Part shown: piece after piece, positions 8,979-17,695 of the stretch
Numbering within the stretch: the first letter of the stretch is position 1
Layout of the letters: every line of letters begins with the position of its first letter
Source: JBAIYU01 sp036763085
GTDB lineage: Bacteria; Bacillota; Negativicutes; DSM-1736; Dendrosporobacteraceae
Length of the DNA: 64,000 bases
Direction: 5' to 3'
NCBI RefSeq assembly: GCF_036763085.1
Contig: NZ_JBAIYU010000019.1
Location: 1 to 64,000 of the forward strand
Made by a program: the position numbers and the translations under genes
The notes under the pieces: model-generated
Seen by the model: only the letters and a program-made list of their open reading frames with translations
Told to the model about the DNA's origin: nothing
Database searches by the model: none

Positions 8979-9045
8979 AATTACTCTAAGGATAATATTG
9001 ATCTAAGATTGCAAGGGTTAAGTTGGAAAAAGAGTATTAATATGG

Positions 9046-9075
9046 TTGACAGTGATAATCAATATCAGATATACT
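9046..9075 (+). promoter_or_regulatory. Sigma-A promoter of the porin gene overlapped by a Fur-box-like site
   Basis: TTGACA (9046-9051) and TATACT (9070-9075) are separated by 18 bases. Inside the spacer, 9053-9067 reads TGATAATCAATATCA, which differs at one position from the 7-1-7 Fur consensus TGATAATnATTATCA. A Fur/PerR-type repressor bound here would block RNA polymerase. The 5' leader would be about 115 bases. Confidence 0.6.
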
Positions 9076-9197
9076 TAGGTATGTACATATTTATTTCGCT
9101 GCGGGCTGCTCGTATGATAAGGAAACGTGGACACTTATCGCAAATATTAGTCAGCTTTGTAGCAGAAGATTTTCTACTAACAAGGGGGACAAAACAA

Positions 9198-10136
9198 ATG
9201 AAAAAAAGATTGCTTGCCGCAGCTGTTGCTGCATCTATGACGTTATCGATTGGAGTAGCTATGGCCGCACCGGTTGAGTTTGATGGCTCAGCAGAAGTTC
9301 ACTACCAGTGGGACGACTCAGATAATGATGGTAAATCCGAGGGCGCCAGAAATACTGTTATCCTGAATGCTAAAACAGCCTTAGATGATAACACTGATTT
9401 TTATGCCAGACTGGCAGCTCAGAGATATCATGGTGATGATATTACTGCCGACTTTAACACGGATAACGGTCGTAAATCTATTATGACAATTGACCGTTTT
9501 GGCTTTATTATAAAGGGAACTGATGTTACATACACCTTAGGACGCCAAGGCGGTACTATTGGTTCAACAGCTTTGTTATATAGTACTGATGGCAATATCG
9601 GCAGCAGCAGTAACCTGCTTGATGGTCTTAGTGCAACAGCAGCGGTGGGAGTTACAGAGCTAAGCTTCTTAGCTGGTAAAGAAACTGTAGACGATAACAA
9701 GGTATACAGCGTGCGTGCTGCATATCAACCGGCTGCAGATTGGACAGTGGGTGCAACACTTGCTAAGTATAGTGCCGGCGGTGCGGCTTCTACCAATCAC
9801 TGGGCAGTAGATACCGCCTATACCAAAGGCAATACTACATATTTTGGCGAATATACAAAGTCGGATGCAGATACTGATAATAAAGCATTTGTTGTTGGTG
9901 TAAGCTATGACTTAAACGATAAAAATTCGTTTTCAGTAAATTACAGCAAAGTAGAAGTAATGAGTGATATAAACGAAAGTACTGATTTCGATAATGGCTA
10001 TAAGGGAGTATCCTTTGGATATGACTACAAGTTCAGACCTAATACTACCTTAAGTCTAGCCTACAAGGATATGAAAGCCATAGACGGAAGTGATAAATTC
10101 AATTCCCTTGAAACCACTCTTAATTACGCATTCTAA
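9198..10136 (+). CDS. Outer-membrane beta-barrel (porin-like) protein
   Basis: 312 residues. The Sec signal peptide ends A-M-A/A-P at about residue 23. The mature part is rich in alternating polar/hydrophobic strands, Gly, Asn, Asp and aromatics (for example AYTKGNTTYFGEYTK and GVSYDLNDKNSFSVNYSK). It ends L-E-T-T-L-N-Y-A-F, the C-terminal aromatic signature recognised by the BAM machinery. There is no SLH domain. The open frame extends upstream to 8934, but AAGGGGG 9 bases before the ATG at 9198 and the signal peptide fix the start. This is direct evidence of a diderm envelope. The transported solute is unknown; Fur-like control hints at metal-dependent expression (inference). Confidence 0.85.
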   Translation: MKKRLLAAAVAASMTLSIGVAMAAPVEFDGSAEVHYQWDDSDNDGKSEGARNTVILNAKTALDDNTDFYARLAAQRYHGDDITADFNTDNGRKSIMTIDRFGFIIKGTDVTYTLGRQGGTIGSTALLYSTDGNIGSSSNLLDGLSATAAVGVTELSFLAGKETVDDNKVYSVRAAYQPAADWTVGATLAKYSAGGAASTNHWAVDTAYTKGNTTYFGEYTKSDADTDNKAFVVGVSYDLNDKNSFSVNYSKVEVMSDINESTDFDNGYKGVSFGYDYKFRPNTTLSLAYKDMKAIDGSDKFNSLETTLNYAF

Positions 10137-10144
10137 GAAAAAAG

Positions 10145-10182
10145 GCAGTACGTCCGGCTAAAACCGGCGTACTGCTTTTTTT
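10145..10182 (+). terminator. Terminator of the porin-like gene
   Basis: Arms GCAGTACG and CGTACTGC with an inner CCGG/CCGG pair and one bulged T are followed by seven T residues. Canonical intrinsic terminator. Confidence 0.9.
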
Positions 10183-10195
10183 CTTAGTTTATATA

Positions 10196-11539
10196 TTACA
10201 ATGATTTGCCGCGTCCCGATGATTTGCGACGAACTCCGGAATGCTTTTTTGCATCTGCCGACTCTTCTATTTTTGGTTTGCGGCGGCTGCGGAGATTTGC
10301 TCCGCCATGGGCACTGGCCCTTTTGGTTTTGCTTTTTTTCGGGTCGTATGGGGTCGAAATCGCTTTCTTTTCAGTTGACTTGCCAGTAGACTTCTTTAGA
10401 GAAGTTTTGTCATTTGCTTCTTTAGCTTTGTAGCTCTTTTGCCGCTTAATTGACGCGTTGATACCTTGTTCAATAAGACGTAGGAATAGCTGCTCACCTG
10501 GTACGACAAAAGTAACGGCTGTCCCGGTCTGGCCAGCACGGCCAGTCCTTCCAATACGGTGAATATATGTATCAGCATCGCGCGGAATATCGTAATTGAA
10601 TACATGTGTGATACCTTCGATATCCAATCCTCTTGCTGCGATATCAGTAGCGACTAGGATTTGTAATTTTGCATCACGAAACTTGCGCATTACTTGTTCG
10701 CGTTTCGATTGAGATAAATCGCCATGCAGCTCATCAACCTGATATCCGCGTTGCGCTAAGGCGAGGCCGAGAGAAATCGCACGCTGTTTAGTGTGGCAAA
10801 AAACCATAGCTAAATAAGGGCGGTATTCATCAATCATTTCACAAAGCTTATCAAGCTTATTATCGAGAGTAGTTTCAAGTATAATCTGGTTAATTGCATC
10901 AAGCGTAATATTTTGACTTTGTATACGAATATCAATTGGGCGACGCATGTACTTATCAGCTAAGGAACGAATTTTGGCCGGGATTGTTGCTGAAAACAAC
11001 ATAGTTTGTCTGTTGCTGGAAGTGCGTCGAATCACATCTTCAATTTCTTCTAGAAATCCCATATGCAGCATTTGATCAGCTTCATCGAGAACGAGTTTTG
11101 TAACACCGCCGAGATTGAGTGTTTCCCGTCTTACGTGGTCCAGAATCCTGCCCGGGGTGCCAACTACAATATGAGCATTTTCTCTCAATTGGTTAATCTG
11201 CTTATCTAGGGTATGACCGCCGTAAACAGCGGCAACTTTTATATCAAATTTTTCAGCTAATTTTTTGGCTTCTTTAGATATCTGCAGTGCCAATTCTCTC
11301 GTAGGTGTAATAATCAGGGCTTGAGTATATGATTTGTTCAAATCAATACTTTCCAGGATCGGCAGGAGAAAAGCCAAAGTTTTGCCAGTTCCTGTCTGAG
11401 ACTGGGCAACAAGATCCTTGCCACTGCGTAATACAGGAATGGCCTTTACTTGAATTTGAGTAGGTTCGACAATACCAATATCTTTTAAGCATGCGTTTAC
11501 TTCAGGTCTAATACCTAGTGAAATAAAATCAGTCGACAT
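10196..11539 (-). CDS. DEAD-box RNA helicase with basic C-terminal tail
   Basis: 447 residues. All helicase motifs are present: Q motif (V-E-P-T-Q-I-Q), AQSQTGTGKT, PTRELALQ, TPGRI, LDEADQM, FSATIP, ATDIAARGLDI and HRIGRTGRAG. The last ~70 residues are Lys/Arg/Ser-rich and disordered, as in CshA/RhlE-type cold and ribosome-assembly helicases. GAGG is 9 bases before the ATG at 11539; the in-frame ATG at 11554 precedes that site and is rejected. It unwinds RNA with ATP in the cytoplasm. One of three DEAD-box genes in the window. Confidence 0.95.
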   Translation of the reverse strand: MSTDFISLGIRPEVNACLKDIGIVEPTQIQVKAIPVLRSGKDLVAQSQTGTGKTLAFLLPILESIDLNKSYTQALIITPTRELALQISKEAKKLAEKFDIKVAAVYGGHTLDKQINQLRENAHIVVGTPGRILDHVRRETLNLGGVTKLVLDEADQMLHMGFLEEIEDVIRRTSSNRQTMLFSATIPAKIRSLADKYMRRPIDIRIQSQNITLDAINQIILETTLDNKLDKLCEMIDEYRPYLAMVFCHTKQRAISLGLALAQRGYQVDELHGDLSQSKREQVMRKFRDAKLQILVATDIAARGLDIEGITHVFNYDIPRDADTYIHRIGRTGRAGQTGTAVTFVVPGEQLFLRLIEQGINASIKRQKSYKAKEANDKTSLKKSTGKSTEKKAISTPYDPKKSKTKRASAHGGANLRSRRKPKIEESADAKKHSGVRRKSSGRGKSL

Positions 11540-11663
11540 TTTAAAATACCTCATTTTAGATAACTGTTATGTTAAAGTTTGTACAGACTTGTGTTTACTT
11601 ATACTTTGAGTAATTAAGCTATTATAAGAAACTTAAAACAAAATTACGTCATAAAATATAAAT

Positions 11664-11685
11664 CTCCCCTGCATAAGCAGGGGAG
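11664..11685 (-). terminator. Terminator of the zinc-ribbon gene
   Basis: A 9-bp GC-rich perfect stem (CTCCCCTGC/GCAGGGGAG) with loop ATAA lies just beyond the stop codon of the minus-strand gene, followed on that strand by a T-rich tract. Confidence 0.8.
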
Positions 11686-11693
11686 TTTTGTTT

Positions 11694-12008
11694 TTAGTAG
11701 CGTTTGTTGCTTTGGAAGCAATCGCGACAGTAGATTGGACGATCGTTGCTTGGACGGAAAGGAACTTGAGTTTGAATTCCGCAAGCTGCGCAAGTTGCAT
11801 CATGCATTTCGCGTTGTTGGAAGCTGTTGTTGCTACGGCCACCACCGAAACCACCACGGTTGTTTTGTTGTTTGCGAGCTGCACGGCAATCAGGGCAACG
11901 ACCTGGTTCGTTAGTGAAACCTTTTTCCGCAAAGAAATCTTGTTCTGAAGCAGTGAAAACGAAGTCTGTACCGCAATCGCGGCATGTTAAATTTTTGTCT
12001 TGAGCCAT
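11694..12008 (-). CDS. Double zinc-ribbon small protein
   Basis: 104 residues. An N-terminal ribbon has C-R-D-C near residue 9 and C-P-D-C near residue 38. A Gly/Asn/Arg-rich linker follows, then a second ribbon with C-A-A-C and C-R-D-C. This resembles the probable zinc-ribbon family (zf-trcl type) common in Firmicutes. The Gly/Arg-rich linker suggests nucleic-acid contact (inference). GGGGAGG stands about 10 bases before the ATG. It lies between the DEAD-box helicase and the MFS gene on the same strand, with its own terminator. The 247-base upstream spacer (12009-12255) shows no recognisable riboswitch. Confidence 0.85.
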   Translation of the reverse strand: MAQDKNLTCRDCGTDFVFTASEQDFFAEKGFTNEPGRCPDCRAARKQQNNRGGFGGGRSNNSFQQREMHDATCAACGIQTQVPFRPSNDRPIYCRDCFQSNKRY

Positions 12009-12255
12009 TATAATATAGCCTCCCCAAAGTAGTTAATTACCCTAAATAGGTATTGGAATTGATCATAGGGCTTTCTCATACAAAGATTGAGAAGGACTAA
12101 TGAAAATTTCGCTGAGTCTATTACTGGGCTCCTTTATTATATGATACTTTTAAATAAAAGTAAAGGCCGAAAAATAATTTTTTTAAAATAATGCTTTTCG
12201 TCATAAAAATTTGTGTTAATGCGTACGTTTATCAATGAGCCAAAGCAGGTTAAAA

Positions 12256-13464
12256 CTAGCTATTTGGATCTGGCGACACCAATAAACTTTGGCGGCTGTT
12301 ATAGACATACAAGAATGCCGCCAAAGCAAGAGGGATAAGATTAAGTTGGAACATTAGTTGATAGCCCCAAGTTTCAGCAATAATACCCCAGACTATTGAA
12401 CCAACTGCTACACCTATGTCAAATGCCGTCCAATATGTAGCATTTGCAGCACCTCTACGGGTTGAAGGTACTCTATTAAGGCAGAGAGCAAGCATTGATG
12501 GTTGGATAAAACCAAAGCCTACACCATAAAGCAGCCCGCTTAAAATAAGAATTGTTGCACTTGAGATATTGACTGCGGCTATCATTGCAGCTGCAATGGC
12601 GGCGATGCCCGAAAGTACTATAAGATTATAACCGTATTGACCTTTAGTATCGATCAGACGGCCCGCTAAAGGGCGGGATGCAAGGGTTGTTAAAGCCATT
12701 GCCGTAAAGAATAGCCCTGTTGAGGGAATACCTTTTTGTTTCATATATAAGGCCAGAAAGGACAAAAGAGAACTATATGTAAGTGTAACTAAGAGCATAA
12801 TTAAAGAAGGTTTGAGAGCAGCTCTTTCAATAAGAACAATTTTGGAAGGCGGGTTCTTAACTTCTACTTTAGGATATTTAATTGCGAGGCTAAACATAAG
12901 AGCAGCTAATGTAAAGATAGTACACAGTATAAATAAAGTTTTAAATGGCAGTATTTCAATTAGCCATAACGAAATTGCCGGAGACAATGCCAGAGAAATA
13001 CTAGCAGTAGAGCCGAAAAAACCTAAGCCTTCACCTAATCGGCTTTTAGGTATAACATCTGATGCGACAGTGCCTATTGAGGTACTGCATATTCCCCAGC
13101 CAAAGCCTTGAACAAGCCGAAGAAAGAGTAAGGTAGTGATGGGCACTATCGTAATGAAAGAAGCCATCGGGATTACAAATATTATAAGACCTATAATAAG
13201 GATGCCTTTTCGCCCAAGCCTGTCGATAGAAAGCCCTGTTAATGGACGGATTATTACAGCAGCGATGGTTAGATAGGCTAATGCTAAACCAACTGTTTCT
13301 TTTGAACCCCCTAAAGCCGAGATATATATAGGCAGTGTGGCTAATAAACTGTGAAAAGGAATACTTACGGCGAGATTTAATAAGCATATTAGGATAAAAT
13401 TATTAGTCCACAATGTCGAATTAGAATCGCACGAAGCAGATTGATTATACTTTCCTAATTCCAT
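12256..13464 (-). CDS. MFS transporter
   Basis: 402 residues with about twelve hydrophobic segments. The loop 2-3 signature is seen as GLSIDRLGRKGILI (about residues 78-91), and a second copy G-R-L-I-D-T-K-G-Q-Y-G in the C-terminal half, both typical of the major facilitator superfamily. GAGG is 8 bases before the ATG. It is probably a proton-coupled exporter in the cytoplasmic membrane; the substrate is unknown. It stands divergent from the phosphoglucomutase gene. Confidence 0.85.
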   Translation of the reverse strand: MELGKYNQSASCDSNSTLWTNNFILICLLNLAVSIPFHSLLATLPIYISALGGSKETVGLALAYLTIAAVIIRPLTGLSIDRLGRKGILIIGLIIFVIPMASFITIVPITTLLFLRLVQGFGWGICSTSIGTVASDVIPKSRLGEGLGFFGSTASISLALSPAISLWLIEILPFKTLFILCTIFTLAALMFSLAIKYPKVEVKNPPSKIVLIERAALKPSLIMLLVTLTYSSLLSFLALYMKQKGIPSTGLFFTAMALTTLASRPLAGRLIDTKGQYGYNLIVLSGIAAIAAAMIAAVNISSATILILSGLLYGVGFGFIQPSMLALCLNRVPSTRRGAANATYWTAFDIGVAVGSIVWGIIAETWGYQLMFQLNLIPLALAAFLYVYNSRQSLLVSPDPNS

Positions 13465-13660
13465 AAAACCATCCTCGATTAAGTTATTTTTAAAAATAGA
13501 TATAAAACAATTGAGAAATTTTGCAGCAAGTGCAGTTGATTAGAGAATATCATCAAAAATCCATAATCAAGAAGTTAAGCTAAAAGTTTGAAGGAAATAA
13601 AGAATAAAAGATAGAAATAATAAAAGGTAAAATATGGGTTTGACCTACGGAGGTATCTAT

Positions 13661-15313
13661 ATGACGATTCATGCCTTAGCTGGCCATAAAGCGCCGCAGT
13701 CAATTTTAGTAAATGTTCCACGCCTTGTAAGCTGTTACTATGCAAATCATCCGGATGCTAATGATCCTGCTCAGCAAGTGGTCTTCGGTACTTCGGGACA
13801 TAGGGGCAGTTCTTTTAAATGCAGTTTTAATGAAGATCATATATATGCAATTACTCAAGCAATCTGCTGCTACCGCCAAATGAATGGAATAACTGGGCCA
13901 CTTTTCTTGGGCTTTGATACACACGCTCTTTCTGAGCCAGCGTTTATATCGACATTAGAGGTATTAGCGGCTAATGGCGTTGAAACAATGATTGCTAAAG
14001 AAATGAACTATACCCCAACCCCAAGTATATCACACGCTATATTAAATTATAACAGAGGTCGCAAGGATGGGCTTGCTGATGGAATAGTTATAACTCCATC
14101 TCATAATCCCCCTGACAATGGCGGCATTAAATACAATCCCCCTAATGGCGGACCTGCTGATACTAACATAACAAAATGGATAGCTGACTACGCAAATAAA
14201 TTAATGATGAATGGCTTAAAAGAGATAAAGCGTACTAGTTATGAGAAAGCGCTAAAAGCAGATAATGTTCACGAATATGATTATATTGGAACTTATGTAA
14301 ATGACTTGCAGAATATTATCGACTTAGAAGCAATCAAGACGTCTGGTCTTAAAATAGGTGCAGATGCTCTTGGTGGTTCTGGACTTGGCTATTGGCTTCC
14401 GATAGCTGATAAATACGGGATTAATATTGACCTGCTAAATGGTCACGCAGATCCTACTTTTAGTTTTATGAATGTTGACAGTGATGGAAAGATTCGCATG
14501 GATTGTTCTTCACCCTACGCCATGGCGGGCCTAATAGAATTAAAAGATAAATATGATTTAGCTTTTGGTAACGATCCCGATTTTGACCGACATGGGATAG
14601 TTACCCGCAGTTCAGGATTGATGAACCCTAATCATTATTTAGCGGTTGCCATTTCCTATTTATTTCAAGATCGTGTAGGCTGGCGAAAGGATGCCGCGGT
14701 TGGCAAAACTTTAGTAAGCTCTTCAATAATTGACCGTGTAGCGTCAGGTATTGGCAGAAGACTTGCTGAGGTACCAGTGGGATTCAAATGGTTTGTGGAC
14801 GGTTTGGTGGGCGGTTCTTATGGTTTCGGCGGTGAAGAAAGTGCGGGAGCTTCCTTTTTACGCAAAGATGGCACTGTGTGGACGACCGATAAAGATGGCA
14901 TTATAATGTGCCTACTTGCGGCAGAGATTACCGCCAAGACCGGGCGGGACCCTAGCCAGCATTATTCTGATATGACAGCTAGGTATGGTACGCCTGTGTA
15001 TGAGCGCATAGATGCAGCAGCAACTTCTCCGCAAAAGGCTGTGCTGGCTAAGTTATCCCCAGAACAAGTAAAGGTAGATAGCTTGGCAGGCGAAGCTATC
15101 ACAGCGAAGTTAACAAAAGCTCCAGGGAATAATGCCGAGATTGGCGGACTAAAGGTGTGTACAGAAAATGGATGGTTTGCAGCTAGACCATCAGGAACAG
15201 AGGACGTATATAAAATTTATGCTGAAAGTTTTAAAGGGCAATTACATTTAAAGCAAATTCAAGAAGAGGCAAAGCAAATTGTAAATGATACTTTTTCGGC
15301 TGCAGGAGTATGA
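13661..15313 (+). CDS. pgm: Phosphoglucomutase (alpha-D-glucose-phosphate type)
   Basis: 550 residues, close to the E. coli Pgm length. Landmarks: F-G-T-S-G-H-R-G-S near the N-terminus, the phosphoserine loop TPSHNPPDNGG, the metal loop GNDPDFDRHG, the sugar-binding loop GGEESAGASF and the C-terminal phosphate-binding RPSGTEDVYK. It interconverts glucose-1-phosphate and glucose-6-phosphate in the cytoplasm, linking the Leloir pathway encoded downstream to glycolysis. GGAGG 7 bases before the ATG at 13661 decides the start; the in-frame ATG at 13634 has no ribosome site. A long terminator follows. Confidence 0.95.
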   Translation: MTIHALAGHKAPQSILVNVPRLVSCYYANHPDANDPAQQVVFGTSGHRGSSFKCSFNEDHIYAITQAICCYRQMNGITGPLFLGFDTHALSEPAFISTLEVLAANGVETMIAKEMNYTPTPSISHAILNYNRGRKDGLADGIVITPSHNPPDNGGIKYNPPNGGPADTNITKWIADYANKLMMNGLKEIKRTSYEKALKADNVHEYDYIGTYVNDLQNIIDLEAIKTSGLKIGADALGGSGLGYWLPIADKYGINIDLLNGHADPTFSFMNVDSDGKIRMDCSSPYAMAGLIELKDKYDLAFGNDPDFDRHGIVTRSSGLMNPNHYLAVAISYLFQDRVGWRKDAAVGKTLVSSSIIDRVASGIGRRLAEVPVGFKWFVDGLVGGSYGFGGEESAGASFLRKDGTVWTTDKDGIIMCLLAAEITAKTGRDPSQHYSDMTARYGTPVYERIDAAATSPQKAVLAKLSPEQVKVDSLAGEAITAKLTKAPGNNAEIGGLKVCTENGWFAARPSGTEDVYKIYAESFKGQLHLKQIQEEAKQIVNDTFSAAGV

Positions 15314-15329
15314 ATTAATTTTTAATTAT

Positions 15330-15376
15330 AAATGATTATGGCCTAATATCGTGAAGATATTAGGCCATAATCATTT
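15330..15376 (+). terminator. Terminator of pgm
   Basis: A perfect 21-bp inverted repeat (15330-15350 and 15356-15376) with a 5-base loop. A second, weaker inverted repeat (AAGCCTTG at 15388, CAAGGCTT at 15426) follows it in the spacer before the next gene. Confidence 0.8.
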
Positions 15377-15516
15377 ATCTGATGCCCAAGCCTTGCTTAA
15401 GATGGACTTAAAACTCCACCTGAATCAAGGCTTACTTTATGAAAGTCTTTGTTAAAACGTGGTTATAATAATTGTGCAATAGGTTTTAAAAATAAGATCC
15501 ATTTCGGAGGTATGCT

Positions 15517-16089
15517 TTGACTCAAAATAGACTTGCTAAGAGGGCAATAGATGCGTTATTCTTGGCAGCTCAAATTTTAATAATCATGTTAGTGGCTGAA
15601 AGAGGCAATTATAATTATATTCGTGGTATAGCGGCAACGTCTTCCTTTTGGTTGGTTTATATATATCTGGAGTCCAAAATCCGCTTTGAAATGAGTAACT
15701 ACATAAGGACTGCCATGGTTATTACATTACTGAGCGATGGCTTCTTCGGATACTATTTGGAATATTATTTAACATCAACTTTATTTGATAAGGCACAGCA
15801 TTTATTTGGTTCCTATTCTTTTGCGTTATTTACCTATGTTTTAGTTGCGCAATTATTAAATAACCCAGTGAAACCATTGTTTAAATTTATTTTAATTGTA
15901 GGTCTGGGTATAAGTTTAGGCGCAACATATGAAGTATTGGAATTTATTGTTGACAGTACTACACATCCTTATCCTCCCGGTCAGCCTAGCCTGATTGATA
16001 CTGACTTAGATTTAATTGCAGACATTATTGGTTCGGTAATTGCAGCATATCACGCAGTATCTGTAAATTTTATTAATCGAAACTTTTAG
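15517..16089 (+). CDS. Membrane protein, possibly YjdF/DUF2238-like
   Basis: 190 residues with about five or six hydrophobic segments. Conserved-looking polar residues sit inside helices: D-K-A-Q-H-L-F-G, G-A-T-Y-E-V-L-E-F and D-T-D-L-D-L-I-A-D-I-I-G. Such D/H/E patterns occur in the YjdF/DUF2238 and VanZ-like membrane families, but the match is by eye only. It starts at TTG (15517) with CGGAGG 6 bases upstream; an ATG at 15512 runs into a stop after two codons. It is convergent with the hexokinase gene. Function unknown. Confidence 0.65.
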   Translation: MTQNRLAKRAIDALFLAAQILIIMLVAERGNYNYIRGIAATSSFWLVYIYLESKIRFEMSNYIRTAMVITLLSDGFFGYYLEYYLTSTLFDKAQHLFGSYSFALFTYVLVAQLLNNPVKPLFKFILIVGLGISLGATYEVLEFIVDSTTHPYPPGQPSLIDTDLDLIADIIGSVIAAYHAVSVNFINRNF

Positions 16090-16117
16090 CCTAAAGCATG
16101 CTTTTATGAAAAATCAA

Positions 16118-17437
16118 TCAAAATCTTTTTAATGACAGCGTTGTAGCGGCTGCCACTGCAGCCCCAATACCAGAACCATGTTGACTTAGTTCGCACGTTA
16201 TTTTAGAAGCACGAGTTCCCAGCAGTTCAGAAAGAGTCTCTTTGATAGTATTAGCATAGCCAGGAATTTTTTCATAAAGTGAGCCATCTATTGCAATAAC
16301 GTGAGGTTGCTTTAGTTCAGGGTCAATATGCAATAGCGTTGCAGCATAAGTAGAAGCGGCAAGACGGGCTGAACGACGGGTAATTAATGCGGCGATTTTC
16401 TGAAGGCAGGTGCGGTCACTCAAGCTGCTGTTTTTATAACCCAATTGGTTTAGCCATTGAGCAATACTTTCTAAGTGCGGTGTTGTATCAGTTAATAAAG
16501 TATTAAGATCTTTTCCCGTTAAGGAGTATGCATCAAGATAAGCAGTAGAATTACTAAGTAAGGCTTTATTTGCTATTAAATCGAGCATAACTAGCCGCAG
16601 TAGTTCACCTATGTAGCGACCAGAGCACATTTTTTCTAGGCGATAGGCCCCAGGCCTGTCGCTTTTTTCGTCTAGAAGCCTATCGTAGATATTTTCAGGC
16701 ACTTTGTTGAAATTTCCAGATTCCATATTTATATACATTGAGCGTCCGGAAGACCATGGAGGATTTGGTTCAAGATAACAGGTGTTATGGCCAGTCCCAC
16801 AGATAGAACCAATGTCTGTTCGATTGTCTTGATAAGCTGCAGCCATAAGCGCACTGACTGAGTCGTTTAAAATAGCGGAAGATTTAATATTACTTATGCC
16901 TTTTCTGGCAAAAGCGTCATTTAGCAAATTAACTATGTTGTTCCCGACAACATCAGCTGTTGCAATTTCTTTAGTCCAGTATAAAAGCACAGCATTGTTT
17001 TGATCCGTCATTCGAAATGGAAAAGAAAATGCGTGGCCCAAAGGGTACTCTTGAGTTGGTTGTGTCAATTGTGAAAGTTTATCAGCGAGAAAATCGAATA
17101 ACTCGCAGGCTGTAGCGGTTGGTAAAGTATAGTCATAGTACCCGTCTGGATCTATTAAAGGGGAATCTACGCGACTTAATATTGTCGATTTACCACAGCC
17201 TTTAAGCTCAACGAGCAGTGCTCTAACGTTAGTCCCACCAAAATCCAGCGCCAAAAAGATACCTTGTTCGTGTCCGGTTGGCTTTGTTAAATATGAAGGA
17301 AGCATCGCCAGTGAACTTGGTTTATTAGCTAGTCCCTCAGAAATTTCACGGTCAAATAATCTTGATGTTATGAAAAGCTGTTCAGTTGTAACAGTAAAGG
17401 CTTGATAGACTCGTGCTAAAAAAACATCGAAAGTCAT
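16118..17437 (-). CDS. Hexokinase (eukaryotic-type family)
   Basis: 439 residues. It carries the hexokinase family motifs rather than the ROK glucokinase ones: LALDFGGTNVRALLVEL (phosphate 1), H-A-F-S-F-P-F (compare FSFP), I-L-N-D-S-V-S-A-L-M-A (sugar site with catalytic Asp), GTGHNTCYLE (compare GTGTNACYME) and GSGIGAAVAAA near the C-terminus. It phosphorylates glucose or other hexoses with ATP. GGAGG lies 7-8 bases before the ATG at 17437; an upstream in-frame TTG (17464) is less likely. It is divergent from the gal operon, sharing a spacer with an operator-like palindrome, so it is probably co-regulated with it. This kinase family is uncommon in bacteria. Confidence 0.9.
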   Translation of the reverse strand: MTFDVFLARVYQAFTVTTEQLFITSRLFDREISEGLANKPSSLAMLPSYLTKPTGHEQGIFLALDFGGTNVRALLVELKGCGKSTILSRVDSPLIDPDGYYDYTLPTATACELFDFLADKLSQLTQPTQEYPLGHAFSFPFRMTDQNNAVLLYWTKEIATADVVGNNIVNLLNDAFARKGISNIKSSAILNDSVSALMAAAYQDNRTDIGSICGTGHNTCYLEPNPPWSSGRSMYINMESGNFNKVPENIYDRLLDEKSDRPGAYRLEKMCSGRYIGELLRLVMLDLIANKALLSNSTAYLDAYSLTGKDLNTLLTDTTPHLESIAQWLNQLGYKNSSLSDRTCLQKIAALITRRSARLAASTYAATLLHIDPELKQPHVIAIDGSLYEKIPGYANTIKETLSELLGTRASKITCELSQHGSGIGAAVAAATTLSLKRF

Positions 17438-17633
17438 GACACATCCTCCTCGGAAGTTAGCCAATTAGTTATATTTTAAAGACAAATATGAAGAAACATT
17501 TGATTTATATTTATACGGTAAAATGGTAAATGATTCCTTCGTTAATTGAAATACTTAATAAACCTTTGGGGATTTTAGAAAAAAGAAAAAATTTGAAAGG
17601 AATTAAGTTCTGCTTACCGCTTGTTTTTCATAA

Positions 17634-17671
17634 AACTTAATAAAGAAGTTAATAAAGTTATTTATTAAGTT
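17634..17671. promoter_or_regulatory. Operator-like palindrome before galT (candidate ROK repressor site)
   Basis: AACTTAATAAA (17634-17644) and TTTATTAAGTT (17661-17671) form an 11-bp perfect inverted repeat, centre-to-centre 27 bases, with a further TTAATAAA between them. A third ACTTAATAAA lies at 17553-17562, nearer the hexokinase gene. AT-rich palindromes of this kind are typical ROK (XylR/NagC-type) operators. The assignment to the ROK gene at 20839 is inference. Confidence 0.55.
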
Positions 17672-17695
17672 TTAAATGCCTCTTGGAGGGATGTT

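Noticed and set aside
8934..9197. Longer N-terminus for the porin-like protein
   Set aside because: The upstream in-frame codons run through a terminator and the promoter; the signal peptide and ribosome site fix the start at 9198.
11633..11948. Additional open frames over the zinc-ribbon gene
   Set aside because: They are shadows of the cysteine-rich zinc-ribbon frame, which has the ribosome site and the paired CxxC motifs.
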